Source of the DNA: Variovorax dokdonensis
GTDB lineage: Bacteria; Pseudomonadota; Gammaproteobacteria; Burkholderiales; Burkholderiaceae_C
Assembly (NCBI RefSeq): GCF_030316895.1
Contig: NZ_JASZYV010000001.1
Location: 930,001 to 994,000, forward strand
DNA length: 64,000 nt
Direction of reading: 5' to 3'
Shown here: positions 16,980 to 26,716 of the stretch, in pieces
Position numbering within the stretch: the first letter of the stretch is position 1
Layout: each line of letters opens with the position of its first letter
Program-made: the position numbers and the translations under genes
Notes under the pieces: generated by a model
Seen by the model: only the letters and a program-made list of their open reading frames with translations
Told to the model about the DNA's origin: nothing
Databases searched by the model: none

Positions 16980-17246
16980 ATGCAGCACGTCAAGATGTAC
17001 ACCACCGCGGTTTGCCCTTTTTGCATCCGCGCAAAGCAGATCCTGAAGTCCAAGGGTGTCGAGCAGATCGAGGAAATCCGCATCGACACCGATCCGGCCG
17101 CCCGCGCCGTGATGATGGAAACCACCCAGCGCCGCACCGTGCCGCAGATCTTCATCGGCGACACGCACGTGGGCGGCTGCGACGATCTCGTCGCACTCGA
17201 TGGCAGAGGCGGCCTGGTCCCGCTGTTGGCCGGCACTGCCGCCTGA
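16980..17246 (+). CDS. grxC: Glutaredoxin 3
   Basis: An 88-residue glutaredoxin with the dithiol active site C12-P-F-C15 (CPFC rather than the usual CPYC), the cis-proline motif 'TVPQIFIG' and the glutathione-binding 'GGCDDL'. It reduces protein disulfides and mixed glutathione disulfides in the cytosol. It lies 90 bp after the rhodanese gene and 175 bp before secB. The length is exactly that expected for GrxC. Confidence 0.95.
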   Translation: MQHVKMYTTAVCPFCIRAKQILKSKGVEQIEEIRIDTDPAARAVMMETTQRRTVPQIFIGDTHVGGCDDLVALDGRGGLVPLLAGTAA

Positions 17247-17421
17247 GTTCGCCGGGCGATAATCGTCCTTTCGCGCATCGGGGCAGACTCGGCCGGCGTG
17301 CTCGCCAAGGCGGGCAGCCCGTCGCTCAAGCCTTGCTGCACAAGGATCGGCAATCCGGGTCTCCAGTGCGAGCCTTTGCCGTCCGTTCAAACACGCCCTC
17401 ATTGCCTAGAAAAGAGAAACC

Positions 17422-17880
17422 ATGGCCGACAACCAAGATCCCGTCTTCCAGATTCAGCGCGTCTACCTCAAGGACCTGTCGCTGGAACAGCCCAATTCGC
17501 CGGCCATCCTGCTCGAGCAGACCGCCCCCACCGTGGACATCCAGCTGGGTGTGGACGCACAACCGGTCAATGACGGCATCTTCGAGGTGAGCGTCTCGGC
17601 CACCGTGCAGACCAAGATCGGCGACAAGACCGTGTTCCTGGTCGAAGCCAAGCAGGCCGGCATCTTCGAGATTCGCAACCTGCCGGAAGACCAGATGGGC
17701 CCGATCCTTGGCATCGCCTGCCCGCAGATCGTCTATCCCTATCTGCGCGGCAACGTGGCCGATACCGTCCAGCGCGCAGGCTTCCCGCCGGTGCATCTGG
17801 CCGAGATCAACTTCCAGGCGATGTTCGAGCAGCAGCAAGCCCAGGCGGCTGGCCAAGCCGCTCCTGCAGTGACGCAGTAA
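17422..17880 (+). CDS. secB: Protein-export chaperone SecB
   Basis: A 152-residue SecB that keeps preproteins unfolded and delivers them to SecA. Recognisable stretches are '[17 protein letters not shown]' at the N-terminus and '[32 protein letters not shown]' split by the conserved helix near residues 95-128; the C-terminal tail is Gln/Ala-rich. A purine-rich aaaagagaaacc precedes the start. It is followed 33 bp later by gpsA, an arrangement (grxC-secB-gpsA) that is conserved in many proteobacteria. Confidence 0.96.
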   Translation: MADNQDPVFQIQRVYLKDLSLEQPNSPAILLEQTAPTVDIQLGVDAQPVNDGIFEVSVSATVQTKIGDKTVFLVEAKQAGIFEIRNLPEDQMGPILGIACPQIVYPYLRGNVADTVQRAGFPPVHLAEINFQAMFEQQQAQAAGQAAPAVTQ

Positions 17881-17913
17881 ACGCAAGCGGCTGGGCATCC
17901 TCGCGGTTCGCGA

Positions 17914-18942
17914 ATGAAGGTCTGCGTCCTTGGGGCCGGTGCCTGGGGCACCGCCTTGGCCGTCAACGCTGCCGCGAATCCGGCTGTGCATGCCGTGACG
18001 CTGTGGGCCCGCGACGCGGCCCAGGCAGATGCAATGTCCGCCGCGCGAGAAAACACCCGCTATCTGCCGGGTTTCGCGCTGCCTCCTGCGGTGCACTTGA
18101 GCGCCGCCGACCCCCGCGAGGCCGCCTCTGACGCAGACCTGATCATCGTGGCAACGCCCATGGCTGCGCTGCGCGAACAGCTCACGCGGCTGCGCGACGT
18201 GCGTGTGCCGCTGGCGTGGCTGTGCAAGGGGGTCGAGACCAGTGCCAGCTCGGCACCGGGTCTCCTCGCCCACGAGATTCAGGCCCAGGTGGCGCCGCAG
18301 TTGCTGGCTGGCGTGCTGTCGGGTCCCAGCTTTGCACAGGAAGTGGCCAAGGGACAGCCCACTGCACTGGTGGCCGCCAGCGCGCATGCCGCCGTTCGCG
18401 ATGCGCTGGTGTCGGCCTTTCACGGGCCGAGCCTGCGGGTCTATGCCAACGATGACCTGGTCGGCGTCGAGGTGGGCGGCGCCGTGAAGAACGTGCTGGC
18501 CATCGCCACCGGGCTGGCCGACGGCTTGGCGCTGGGCCTCAACGCCCGAGCTGCACTGATCACGCGTGGTCTGGCGGAAATGACGCGCCTGGGCATCGCG
18601 CTAGGGGCCAGGGCCGAAACCTTCATGGGCCTGTCGGGGCTGGGCGATCTGGTGCTCACTGCTACCGGCGACTTGTCGCGCAACCGCAAGGTGGGACTTT
18701 TGCTCGCGCAGGGCATGAGCCTTTCACAGGCGGTCGCTTCGCTCGGCCATGTGGCAGAAGGCGTCTATTGCGCCCGCACCGTGGTCCAGCGCGCCCAGGG
18801 CTTGGGTATTGAGATGCCCATCAGCGCCGGCGTGGTGGCGCTGCTCGACGGCACCAGCCGCCCGGACGAGGTGGTTGCCACCCTGATGCGCCGCGATCCG
18901 ACGCAGGAGTCTCCCGAGAGCGGGCTGAACCAAGCAGGGTGA
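17914..18942 (+). CDS. gpsA: Glycerol-3-phosphate dehydrogenase [NAD(P)+]
   Basis: A 342-residue enzyme that reduces dihydroxyacetone phosphate to sn-glycerol 3-phosphate for phospholipid synthesis. The N-terminal Rossmann motif is '[12 protein letters not shown]'; 'WLCKGVE' holds a conserved Lys near residue 107, '[16 protein letters not shown]' follows, and '[17 protein letters not shown]' carries the catalytic Lys near residue 190. The length and motif order are standard. It is convergent with scpA with only 3 bp between the two stops. Confidence 0.96.
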   Translation: MKVCVLGAGAWGTALAVNAAANPAVHAVTLWARDAAQADAMSAARENTRYLPGFALPPAVHLSAADPREAASDADLIIVATPMAALREQLTRLRDVRVPLAWLCKGVETSASSAPGLLAHEIQAQVAPQLLAGVLSGPSFAQEVAKGQPTALVAASAHAAVRDALVSAFHGPSLRVYANDDLVGVEVGGAVKNVLAIATGLADGLALGLNARAALITRGLAEMTRLGIALGARAETFMGLSGLGDLVLTATGDLSRNRKVGLLLAQGMSLSQAVASLGHVAEGVYCARTVVQRAQGLGIEMPISAGVVALLDGTSRPDEVVATLMRRDPTQESPESGLNQAG

Positions 18943-18945
18943 GAT

Positions 18946-19788
18946 TCAGGCCGGCGAATAGGCCAGCCGCACGTAGATCGGTGCGTAGGCCTCGGCCTGC
19001 GTGATCTCGACCAGGTTTTCCTTGGCCAGCTCGAGCATGGCGATGAAGGTGACGACCATCACCGCCGATCCGCGCTTCACATCGAACAGGTGCTCGAACT
19101 CCACGAAACGGCGGCCCTGCAAGGTTCGCAGCACGATGCCCATGTGTTCGCGAACGCTCAGTTCCTCGCGCGAGATCTTGTGGTGCTGCACCAGTCGCGC
19201 ACGCTTCATGATGTCGGCCCAGGCTTCGCGCAGGTCGACGACGTTCACGTCCGGGAAGCGCGGTTTGACCGACTGCTCGATGTAGACCTGCGCGCGCCAG
19301 AAGTCGCGACCGAACTGCGGAAGGGCGCTGAGCGAGGCGGCCTGCAGCTTGGTCTGCTCGTACTCCATCAGGCGGCGAACCAACTCGGCGCGCGGGTCTT
19401 CAGCTTCTTCGCCGTCGGCCGTCTTCTTGGGCGGCAGCAGCATGCGCGATTTGATCTCGATCAGCATCGCGGCCATGAGCAGGTATTCGGCGGCCAGTTC
19501 CAGATGGGTCTGGCGGATCTCGTCGACGTACGCCAGGTACTGGCGCGTCAGCGGCGCCATGGGAATGTCGAGGATGTTGAAGTTCTGCTTGCGAATCAGG
19601 TAGAGCAGCAGATCGAGGGGGCCTTCGAAGGCCTCCAGAAAGACGCGCAGCGCCTCGGGCGGGATGTACAGGTCGTTGGGCAGGGCGAATAGCGGCTCGC
19701 CGTAGAGCCGCGCCAGGGCGACTTGGTCGACCACCTCAGGCATCTGGGTGACGACCGAGGCGTCGTCTTCGTCCTGCGGATGAGGCAT
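18946..19788 (-). CDS. scpA: Segregation and condensation protein A
   Basis: A 280-residue kleisin that bridges SMC heads in the condensin-like complex with ScpB. Visible motifs are 'AFEGPLDLLLYLIRKQ' near residue 55 and 'ILDIPMAPLTRQYLAYV', followed by a helix with 'LAAEYLLMAAMLIEIKSRMLLP', split by loops, and a C-terminal winged-helix region. The N-terminal 35 residues (acidic, Asp/Glu) precede the core. I start at 19788 because the frame further upstream overlaps the DUF3460 gene and is not conserved in character. scpB is not present in this window. DUF3460 lies 23 bp upstream on the same strand. Confidence 0.93.
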   Translation of the reverse strand: MPHPQDEDDASVVTQMPEVVDQVALARLYGEPLFALPNDLYIPPEALRVFLEAFEGPLDLLLYLIRKQNFNILDIPMAPLTRQYLAYVDEIRQTHLELAAEYLLMAAMLIEIKSRMLLPPKKTADGEEAEDPRAELVRRLMEYEQTKLQAASLSALPQFGRDFWRAQVYIEQSVKPRFPDVNVVDLREAWADIMKRARLVQHHKISREELSVREHMGIVLRTLQGRRFVEFEHLFDVKRGSAVMVVTFIAMLELAKENLVEITQAEAYAPIYVRLAYSPA

Positions 19789-19811
19789 CTGGGCGCCGTG
19801 CGTGCGCCTGT

Positions 19812-20018
19812 CTACTTCGCTTGCGTCTGGTAGACGTAGGCCTGCTGGGACACACGAGCCTGCTTGAACTCTTCCTGGGACTCGGGGTCGAGGTGCTTGT
19901 CCCACAGCAGGGCGCGGCCCGCGCGTTGCTCGGCTTCGAGCGTGGGCTTTTGCTTGCGCATCTGCTCGATGAAATCGGTGATCTCGGAGTTGTAGTGGGG
20001 GCGACGGAAGATGTTCAT
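19812..20018 (-). CDS. DUF3460 family protein
   Basis: A 68-residue soluble protein, 'MNIFRRPHYNSEITDFIEQ' at the start and rich in Gln/Glu/Lys. It matches the DUF3460 family, small proteins found in Burkholderiales and typically encoded between metG and scpA, exactly the arrangement here. The function is unknown. It is probably cotranscribed with scpA (23-bp gap). Confidence 0.85.
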   Translation of the reverse strand: MNIFRRPHYNSEITDFIEQMRKQKPTLEAEQRAGRALLWDKHLDPESQEEFKQARVSQQAYVYQTQAK

Positions 20019-20069
20019 GGTTGGGGCAAGCCTTGTTCTGAGGTGGATTTTACCGGCGGGGCCGTGGGG

Positions 20070-22175
20070 TCAGCGCACCCGCATGCCCGGGGTCGCGCCC
20101 GGCCACGGCTCCAGCACGTGGATGCCGGGGTTGGCCTTCTCGTCGGCGTGGCTGGCCGCCAGCACCATCCCTTCGGACACGCCGAACTTCATCTTGCGAG
20201 GCGCCAGGTTGGCCACCATCACGGTGAGCTTGCCCACCAACTGCTCCGGCTTGTAGGCCGAAGCGATGCCGCTGAAGACATTGCGCGTCTTGCCTTCGCC
20301 CACGTCGAGCGTCAGGCGCAAGAGCTTGGTCGAGCCTTCCACGCTCTCGCACGCGACGATCTTGGCGATGCGCAGGTCGATCTTGGCGAAGTCGTCGATG
20401 GTGATGGTGTCGGCCAAGGCCTCGCCGCCGGGCAGGTTCGACGGCTCCGCTGCGGCCGGCGCTTCGGGCGGCGGTTCCAGCAATTGGTCGAGGAGCTTGG
20501 GGTCGACCCGTTGCATCAGGTGCTGGTAGGTGGCAATGCCATGGCCGGCGCCCAGCAGTTGCTGCGCGTCCTTCCAGGCCAGCGGCGGGCAGGCCAGGAA
20601 AGCTTCGACCTGACTGGCCAGCGCGGGAAGCACCGGCGACAGGTAGATCGCCAGCAGGCGGAAGGCCTCGATGCAGGTGGTGCAAACGTCCTGCAGGCGG
20701 GCGTCCTGACCTTCCTTCTTGGCCAGCTCCCATGGCTTGTTGGCGTCGACGTACTCGTTGACCTTGTCGGCCAGGGCCATCGTGTCGCGCAGTGCGCGAG
20801 CGAAGTCGCGGCCGTCGTACAGCTCGCCGATGGCCGCCGCTTGCGACTGCAGTGCGGCCAGAAGCGCCGCGCCGTCTTCGCTGGGCGATCCCAGCTTGCC
20901 GCCGAAGCGCTTGGCGATGAAGCCGGCAGCGCGGCTGGCGATGTTGATGAACTTGCCCACCAGGTCGCTGTTGACGCGGGCCACGAAGTCCTCGGGGTTG
21001 AAGTCGATGTCTTCGTTGCGGCCGTTGAGCTTGGCGGCCAGGTAGTAGCGCAGGTGCTCGGGATTGAGGCCCAGGCTGAGGTACTTGAGCGGATCGATGC
21101 CCGTGCCGCGGCTCTTGCTCATCTTCTCGTTGTTGACCGTCAGGTGGCCGTGCACGTAGATGGCGTCGGGCGCCTTGCGGCCCGAGAAGTGCAGCATGGC
21201 GGGCCAGAACAGCGTGTGGAAGGTGATGATGTCCTTGCCGATGAAGTGCACCTGCTCCAGATCGGGCTGGGCCATGTACTGCTCGTAGGTCATGGCCACC
21301 GGGTTGGGCGTGTCCTCGTCGACATCGGTCTCGATGCGCGCCTTGTCCAGCAGGTTCTTGAGCGAGGCCAGGTAGCCGACGGGCGCGTCCAGCCAGACGT
21401 AGAAGTACTTGCCGGGTGCGTCGGGGATCTCGATGCCGAAGTAGGGCGCGTCCCGGCTGATGTCCCAGTCGCCCAAGCCGCCGGTGCCGTCTTCCTTCTT
21501 CACCAGCCATTCGCGGATCTTGTTCTGCACCTCCGGCTGCACGTGGCCCGGCGCGGTCGTCCATTCCTTGAGGAAGGCCTCGCAGCGCGGGTCGCTGAGC
21601 TTGAAGAAGAAGTGGTCCGAGCTGCGCAGCTCGGGCTTGGCGCCGGAGAGCGCGGAGTAGGGGTTGATCAGCTCGGTGGGGGCATAGACCGCGCCGCACA
21701 CCTCGCAGTTGTCGCCGTACTGGTCCTTGGCATGGCAGCGCGGGCATTCGCCCTTGATGAAGCGATCGGCCAGGAACATTCCCTTTTCGGGGTCGTAGAA
21801 CTGCTCGACGCTGCGGGTCTCGATCAGGCCCGCGTTCTTCAGGTCGACGTAGATGGCTTGGGCGAGTTCGTGGTTTTCCGGCGCGTCGGTGCTGTGCCAG
21901 TTGTCGAAGGCGATGTGGAAGCCGTCGAGATAGGGCTTGCGGCCGGCGGCGATGTTCGCCACGAACTGCTGGGGCGTGACGCCCGCCTTGTCGGCTGCGA
22001 TGGTGATGGCCGCGCCGTGCGCGTCGTCGGCGCAGACGAAATTCACCGCGGCGCCGTTCATTCGCTGAAAGCGCACCCAGATGTCGGCCTGGATGTATTC
22101 CATGATGTGGCCGATGTGGAAGTTGCCGTTGGCGTAGGGCAGGGCCGTGGTGACGAACAGTTTGCGCTGGGACAT
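20070..22175 (-). CDS. metG: Methionine--tRNA ligase
   Basis: A 701-residue class I synthetase. The HIGH motif is '[10 protein letters not shown]' near residue 20, the zinc site has four Cys ('CPRC' and 'CEVC' near residues 142-160), and the KMSKS loop is 'EKMSKSRG' near residue 345. The anticodon-binding helical domain follows. The C-terminal ~110 residues are an EMAP-II/Trbp111-like tRNA-binding domain ('[17 protein letters not shown]'), connected by a Pro/Ala-rich linker. The start at 22175 (MSQRKLF) is set by homology of the N-terminus; the frame runs on upstream. It is divergent from the GNAT gene. Confidence 0.97.
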   Translation of the reverse strand: MSQRKLFVTTALPYANGNFHIGHIMEYIQADIWVRFQRMNGAAVNFVCADDAHGAAITIAADKAGVTPQQFVANIAAGRKPYLDGFHIAFDNWHSTDAPENHELAQAIYVDLKNAGLIETRSVEQFYDPEKGMFLADRFIKGECPRCHAKDQYGDNCEVCGAVYAPTELINPYSALSGAKPELRSSDHFFFKLSDPRCEAFLKEWTTAPGHVQPEVQNKIREWLVKKEDGTGGLGDWDISRDAPYFGIEIPDAPGKYFYVWLDAPVGYLASLKNLLDKARIETDVDEDTPNPVAMTYEQYMAQPDLEQVHFIGKDIITFHTLFWPAMLHFSGRKAPDAIYVHGHLTVNNEKMSKSRGTGIDPLKYLSLGLNPEHLRYYLAAKLNGRNEDIDFNPEDFVARVNSDLVGKFINIASRAAGFIAKRFGGKLGSPSEDGAALLAALQSQAAAIGELYDGRDFARALRDTMALADKVNEYVDANKPWELAKKEGQDARLQDVCTTCIEAFRLLAIYLSPVLPALASQVEAFLACPPLAWKDAQQLLGAGHGIATYQHLMQRVDPKLLDQLLEPPPEAPAAAEPSNLPGGEALADTITIDDFAKIDLRIAKIVACESVEGSTKLLRLTLDVGEGKTRNVFSGIASAYKPEQLVGKLTVMVANLAPRKMKFGVSEGMVLAASHADEKANPGIHVLEPWPGATPGMRVR

Positions 22176-22325
22176 CGCGATGGCGCTTTTCTCGGGTGCT
22201 GGTGGGTCGGAGGGGGCGGCGGCCCGCGAAAAGGACACAGGCCGCACGGGCCGGTCTGCGCCGGCCAAGGGACAGGCATTTTAAGTGCGCGAGGGCTATA
22301 GTCGCTTTCAACCCTGGGGAACGGC

Positions 22326-22793
22326 GTGATCACCGACCACGAAATCACCCTGGCCACGCTGGAGGATGCGCAGGCCATTGCCGAGCTGTCTCGCGACGCG
22401 ATCGAGTACGGCTTGCCCTGGCGCTGGACGCCGCAGCGCGTGTCCGTGGCCATCCGCGATCGCAGCACCAACGTGCTGGTGGCGCGCCGCGCCGCGGCGG
22501 CACTCCATGGCTTTGCCGTGATGCAGTACGGCGACGAGACGGCGCATCTGTCTTTGCTGGCGGTTCGCGAATCCGCTCGCCGTCACGGGGTCGCGTCGGC
22601 GCTGCTGGAGTGGCTGGAAGCCTCGGCCCGGGTGGCCGGCATCCAGACCTTGCGGCTGGAAGTCCGAGCCTCCAACCTGGGCGCCATGGCCTTCTATGCC
22701 CGGATGGGCTTTGTCGAATCCGGCATCCGCACCGGCTACTACGAAGGTCTGGAAGACGCCTTCCGGATGTCCAAGCGCCTGGCGACCGGCTGA
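22326..22793 (+). CDS. GNAT family N-acetyltransferase
   Basis: A 155-residue acetyltransferase using a GTG start. The GNAT acetyl-CoA signature is visible as 'LLAVRESARRHGVASALLEWL' split across strand 4 and the following helix (V-x-x-x-x-R-x-x-G-x-A), and strand 5-helix 4 as 'LEVRASNLGAMAFYARMGFVESG'. It resembles RimI-type enzymes in length, but the substrate could be a protein N-terminus or a small molecule. It sits alone between metG (divergent, 150 bp) and apbC (177 bp downstream). Confidence 0.87.
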   Translation: MITDHEITLATLEDAQAIAELSRDAIEYGLPWRWTPQRVSVAIRDRSTNVLVARRAAAALHGFAVMQYGDETAHLSLLAVRESARRHGVASALLEWLEASARVAGIQTLRLEVRASNLGAMAFYARMGFVESGIRTGYYEGLEDAFRMSKRLATG

Positions 22794-22970
22794 GCGGCGC
22801 AACTGGGCACGCGGCCCGACCCTGCCGCCGGTGCGCGTTCGGGTAGACGCCCGCTCTGCATTGGCGATGGTTCTGGCATCCTTGCGAATGTTTGCGCGGA
22901 TCCCGCTGCGCCAAGCACTCATCCGAAAAGTACGGCCATCGGCCGCCAGAGCCCCCACTTCCAACCCAAC

Positions 22971-24062
22971 ATGACAGTCACTCCCGAAGCGCTGACCGAG
23001 GCCCTCAAGAGCGCCGCAGACCCCAACACCGGCAAGGATTTCGTGAGCACCCGCGCTCTGAAGAACCTGCATGTCGACGGCGGCGAAGTCTCATTCGACA
23101 TCGAACTGGGCTACCCGGCCAAGAGCCAGATTCCTGCGCTGCGCACGGCGCTGGTGGCGGCTGCGCGCAAGGTGCCTGGTGTGCAGAACGTGTCGGTCAA
23201 CATCGCCACCAAGGTGGTGTCGCATGCGGTGCAACGTGGCGTGCAGCTCATGCCCAACGTCAAGAACATCATCGCCGTGGCGTCGGGCAAGGGTGGTGTC
23301 GGAAAGAGCACCACCGCGGCCAACCTGGCCCTGGCGCTGGCCGCCGAGGGCGCCAGCGTCGGCCTGCTGGATGCCGACATCTATGGCCCCAGTCAGCCGG
23401 TCATGCTGGGCATTTCGCGTCGTCCCGAAAGCGAAGACGGCAAGACCATGGAGCCGCTGGAAAACCACGGCGTGCAGGTGATGTCCATCGGCTTCCTGAT
23501 CGATCCGGACGAGGCCATGATCTGGCGCGGCCCCATGGCCACGCAGGCGCTCGAGCAACTGCTGCGCCAGACCAACTGGAAAGACCTGGACTACCTGATC
23601 GTCGACATGCCGCCCGGCACCGGCGACATCCAGCTCACGCTGAGCCAGCGTGTGCCGATGACGGGCGCCGTGATCGTCACCACGCCGCAGGACATCGCCC
23701 TGCTCGACGCGCGCAAGGGCATCCGGATGTTCGAGAAGGTGGGGGTGCCCATTCTCGGCATCGTCGAGAACATGGCGGTACACGTCTGCTCGAACTGCGG
23801 GCATGCCGAGCACATCTTCGGCGCCGACGGCGGCAAGAAGATGGCCGAGCAGTACAACACACCCTACCTGGGCGCGCTGCCGCTGGATATGAAGATCCGC
23901 CTGGCGGCGGACAGCGGCACACCCACGGTGGCCGCGACGCCCGACAGCGAGGTGGCCGCGATCTACAAGGACGTGGCGCGCCGCGTGGCCGTGGGCATCG
24001 CCGAGACGGCCAAGGACTTCTCGGCCAAGTTCCCCACCATCACGATCAGCAAGGGCACCTGA
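22971..24062 (+). CDS. apbC: Iron-sulfur cluster carrier protein ApbC/Mrp
   Basis: A 363-residue P-loop ATPase. The N-terminal DUF59/MIP18-like domain (about residues 1-85) is followed by the deviant Walker A 'SGKGGVGKST' at about 105-114, the 'LLDADIYGPSQP' switch, and 'VDMPPGTGDIQL' as Walker B. The C-terminal 'CSNCGH' is the CxxC that bridges a 4Fe-4S cluster at the dimer interface. It transfers Fe-S clusters to apo-targets in the cytosol. The length and motif order are standard. The FtsX-type permease gene follows 110 bp later and is not functionally linked in any known way. Confidence 0.95.
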   Translation: MTVTPEALTEALKSAADPNTGKDFVSTRALKNLHVDGGEVSFDIELGYPAKSQIPALRTALVAAARKVPGVQNVSVNIATKVVSHAVQRGVQLMPNVKNIIAVASGKGGVGKSTTAANLALALAAEGASVGLLDADIYGPSQPVMLGISRRPESEDGKTMEPLENHGVQVMSIGFLIDPDEAMIWRGPMATQALEQLLRQTNWKDLDYLIVDMPPGTGDIQLTLSQRVPMTGAVIVTTPQDIALLDARKGIRMFEKVGVPILGIVENMAVHVCSNCGHAEHIFGADGGKKMAEQYNTPYLGALPLDMKIRLAADSGTPTVAATPDSEVAAIYKDVARRVAVGIAETAKDFSAKFPTITISKGT

Positions 24063-24172
24063 AGCGGGCAGACGCCCCAGCCGTCGCGCGGCGCAGGAAG
24101 CACTGAGGCCACAGCCACGCGGCGACGGGGTTATTGGCGGGCGGCTGGCCGGATTGGGCTATGGTCCGCGCC

Positions 24173-26707
24173 ATGCAACAAAGTACCGAATCGGCTTCGG
24201 CCTGGCGCCTGGGCTGGCGCACCCTGTGGCGCGACCTGCGCGCCGGTGAACTGCGGCTGCTCATGGTGGCCGTGCTGCTGGCCGTCGCGGCATTGACGGC
24301 GGTCGGCTTCTTCGCCGATCGACTCCAGGGTGGGCTGCAGCGCGATGCCCGCCAACTGCTGGGGGGCGACGCTGTCCTGGCCACGGACAACCCCACGCCG
24401 TCCGCTTTTGTCGAACGCGCGAAGGCGTTGGGTCTGCAGACCACGCTCAACTACAACTTCCCCACCATGGCGCGTGCCAGCGATGCGCAGGGCGGGGCGA
24501 CGAGGCTGGTGGCGCTCAAGGCGGTGCAACCGGGCTACCCGTTGCGCGGCGTTCTGCAGACGGCCGCGCAGACCGGCGAACGCGGTCAGCCCACGCAGGA
24601 CGTACCGGCCCGCGGCGAAGCCTGGGTCGATGCCGCGTTGCTGGAGGCCCTGTCTCTCAAGCCCGGCGACCCGGTGCTGCTGGGCGACAGCCAGTTGCGC
24701 ATTGGTCGCGTGCTGGTGCTCGAGCCGGACCGCGGCGCTGGCTTCATGAGCTTCGCGCCCAGGGTGATGATCAACGACGCAGACGTTCCGGCCACCGGCC
24801 TCGTCCAGCCCGCAAGCCGTGTGCGCTATCGCTTTGCCGTGGCGGGCGAGCCTCGTGCGGTGCGCAGCTTTACCGCCTGGGTCGACGAGCAGATCAAGAA
24901 GGGCGAACTGCGAGGCGCCCGGCTCGAATCACTGGAAAGCGGACGTCCCGAAATGCGCCAGACGCTGGACCGCGCAGAGAAGTTCCTGAACCTCGTGGCG
25001 CTGCTGGCTGCACTGCTGTCCGCAGTTGCCGTGGCCCTGGCCGCACGTGGCTTCGCGGCCAACCACCTGGACGACTGCGCCATGCTGCGTGTGCTGGGCC
25101 TGCCCCAGCGCACCATCGCCGGCGCCTATGCGGTGGAATTCGCATTGATCGGCGTGGTGGCCAGCGCGATCGGCGTGGCGCTGGGCTTCGTGGTGCACTA
25201 CGTGTTCGTGCTGCTGCTGGCCGGCTTGGTGGAAAGCAGCCTTCCCGCGCCCACCGCATGGCCGGTGGCGTTCGGCATGGGCATGGGCCTGACGCTGCTG
25301 GGCGCTTTCGGATTGCCGCCGGTGCTTCAACTGGCCCAGGTGCCTCCGCTGCGCGTCATCCGGCGCGACGTGGGCGGGCTCAAGCCCGCATCGTTGCTCG
25401 TGCTGGGCGTCGGTGTGGCGGGCTTTGCCGCGCTGCTGCTGGCGGCCAGCAGCGATGTGAAGCTGGGCCTGATCGCCGTGGGCGGCTTCGCGGCGGCGGT
25501 GGCCGTGTTCGCCCTGCTCGGCTGGCTGGCGGTGCGGCTGCTTCGCGCCAGCGTGCGCGAGACCACCGCGCCGCGCTGGCTGGTGCTGGCCACCCGGCAG
25601 ATCTCGGCGCGGCCGGTGTACGCCGTGGTGCAGATCAGTGCACTGGCGGTGGGCCTGCTCGCGCTCATCCTCCTGGTGCTGCTGCGCACCGACCTGGTCT
25701 CGAGCTGGCGCCGCGCCACGCCGCCGGACGCACCCAACCGCTTCGTCATCAACGTCATGCCCGACCAGAGCCAGGCCTTCCGTCAGAAGCTGGAAACAGC
25801 AGGCGTTGCGCGCTACGACTGGTATCCGATGTTCCGTGGTCGCCTGGTCGCCATCAACGACAAGCCGGTGTCGCCCGACGATTACACCGACGACCGGGCT
25901 CAGCGCCTGGTCGATCGCGAGTTCAACCTCAGCAACAGCCGGGAGGCGCCGTCGTACAACATGGTCGTCGCCGGCCGCTGGACGCCGGACGCGCCCGGAG
26001 AAGCCAGCGTGGAAGAGGGCTTGGCCGAGACGCTCGGCATGAAGCTGGGAGACCGCCTGCGCTTCGACATTGGCGGCGTGACGAGCGACGTGCGCGTCAC
26101 CTCGCTGCGCAAGGTCGATTGGGGCTCGATGCACGCCAACTTCTTCGTCATGTACACCGTGGCCGAAGTGCCGGATGTGCCGATCACCTACATGGGCGCC
26201 TACCGCGCGCCGAGCGTGCCGGGATTCGACAACGATCTGGTGCGCAGCTTTCCCAACATCACCAGCGTGGACATGAGTGCGACCATCTCGCAGGTGCAGC
26301 GTGTGCTGGATCAGGTGATTCGAGCGGTCGAGTTCCTGTTCGGCTTCACCCTCGCGGCGGGCCTGGTGGTGCTGTTTGCGGCGGTGAGCGCCACGCGCGA
26401 GGAGCGGGCGCGGGAGTTCGCCATCATGCGGGCGGTCGGCGCTCAGGCACGCCTGCTGCGCCAGGTGCAGCGTGCCGAATTGGCGGGTGTCGGACTGCTC
26501 GCAGGCTTGCTGGCCAGCCTGGTCGCTTCGGTGATCGGCTGGGCGCTTGCACGCTTCGTGTTCGAGTTCACCTGGACCAGTTCGCCCTGGGTGCCGCTGG
26601 TGGGCGCGGTGGCCGGTGCATTGCTGGCGCTGGGCGCCGGCTGGTGGAGCTTGCGCGAGGTGCTGCGCAGGCCGGTGGTGGCGACGCTGCGCCAGGCGAC
26701 GGAATAA
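24173..26707 (+). CDS. FtsX-like ABC transporter permease (YbbP type)
   Basis: An approximately 844-residue inner-membrane protein with the YbbP/MacB-type layout: an N-terminal TM helix (about residues 25-45), a large periplasmic domain (about 50-255), a block of three TM helices including 'LVALLAALLSAVAVALAARG', a second set of helices, a second periplasmic domain, and a final FtsX block ending near 'GAGWWSLREVLRRP'. Such permeases work with a YbbA-type ATPase to extrude lipoproteins, toxins or fatty acids, but no ABC ATPase gene is adjacent. The start could be 24161 or 24173; neither has a strong ribosome site. It is convergent with the PhnD-like gene, 9 bp between stops. Confidence 0.87.
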   Translation: MQQSTESASAWRLGWRTLWRDLRAGELRLLMVAVLLAVAALTAVGFFADRLQGGLQRDARQLLGGDAVLATDNPTPSAFVERAKALGLQTTLNYNFPTMARASDAQGGATRLVALKAVQPGYPLRGVLQTAAQTGERGQPTQDVPARGEAWVDAALLEALSLKPGDPVLLGDSQLRIGRVLVLEPDRGAGFMSFAPRVMINDADVPATGLVQPASRVRYRFAVAGEPRAVRSFTAWVDEQIKKGELRGARLESLESGRPEMRQTLDRAEKFLNLVALLAALLSAVAVALAARGFAANHLDDCAMLRVLGLPQRTIAGAYAVEFALIGVVASAIGVALGFVVHYVFVLLLAGLVESSLPAPTAWPVAFGMGMGLTLLGAFGLPPVLQLAQVPPLRVIRRDVGGLKPASLLVLGVGVAGFAALLLAASSDVKLGLIAVGGFAAAVAVFALLGWLAVRLLRASVRETTAPRWLVLATRQISARPVYAVVQISALAVGLLALILLVLLRTDLVSSWRRATPPDAPNRFVINVMPDQSQAFRQKLETAGVARYDWYPMFRGRLVAINDKPVSPDDYTDDRAQRLVDREFNLSNSREAPSYNMVVAGRWTPDAPGEASVEEGLAETLGMKLGDRLRFDIGGVTSDVRVTSLRKVDWGSMHANFFVMYTVAEVPDVPITYMGAYRAPSVPGFDNDLVRSFPNITSVDMSATISQVQRVLDQVIRAVEFLFGFTLAAGLVVLFAAVSATREERAREFAIMRAVGAQARLLRQVQRAELAGVGLLAGLLASLVASVIGWALARFVFEFTWTSSPWVPLVGAVAGALLALGAGWWSLREVLRRPVVATLRQATE

Positions 26708-26716
26708 GGCGCGGGC

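Noticed and set aside
19821..22311. Long frames of more than 700 codons overlapping metG on both strands
   Set aside because: metG is certain by HIGH, zinc and KMSKS motifs; the others lack starts, ribosome sites and recognisable domains.
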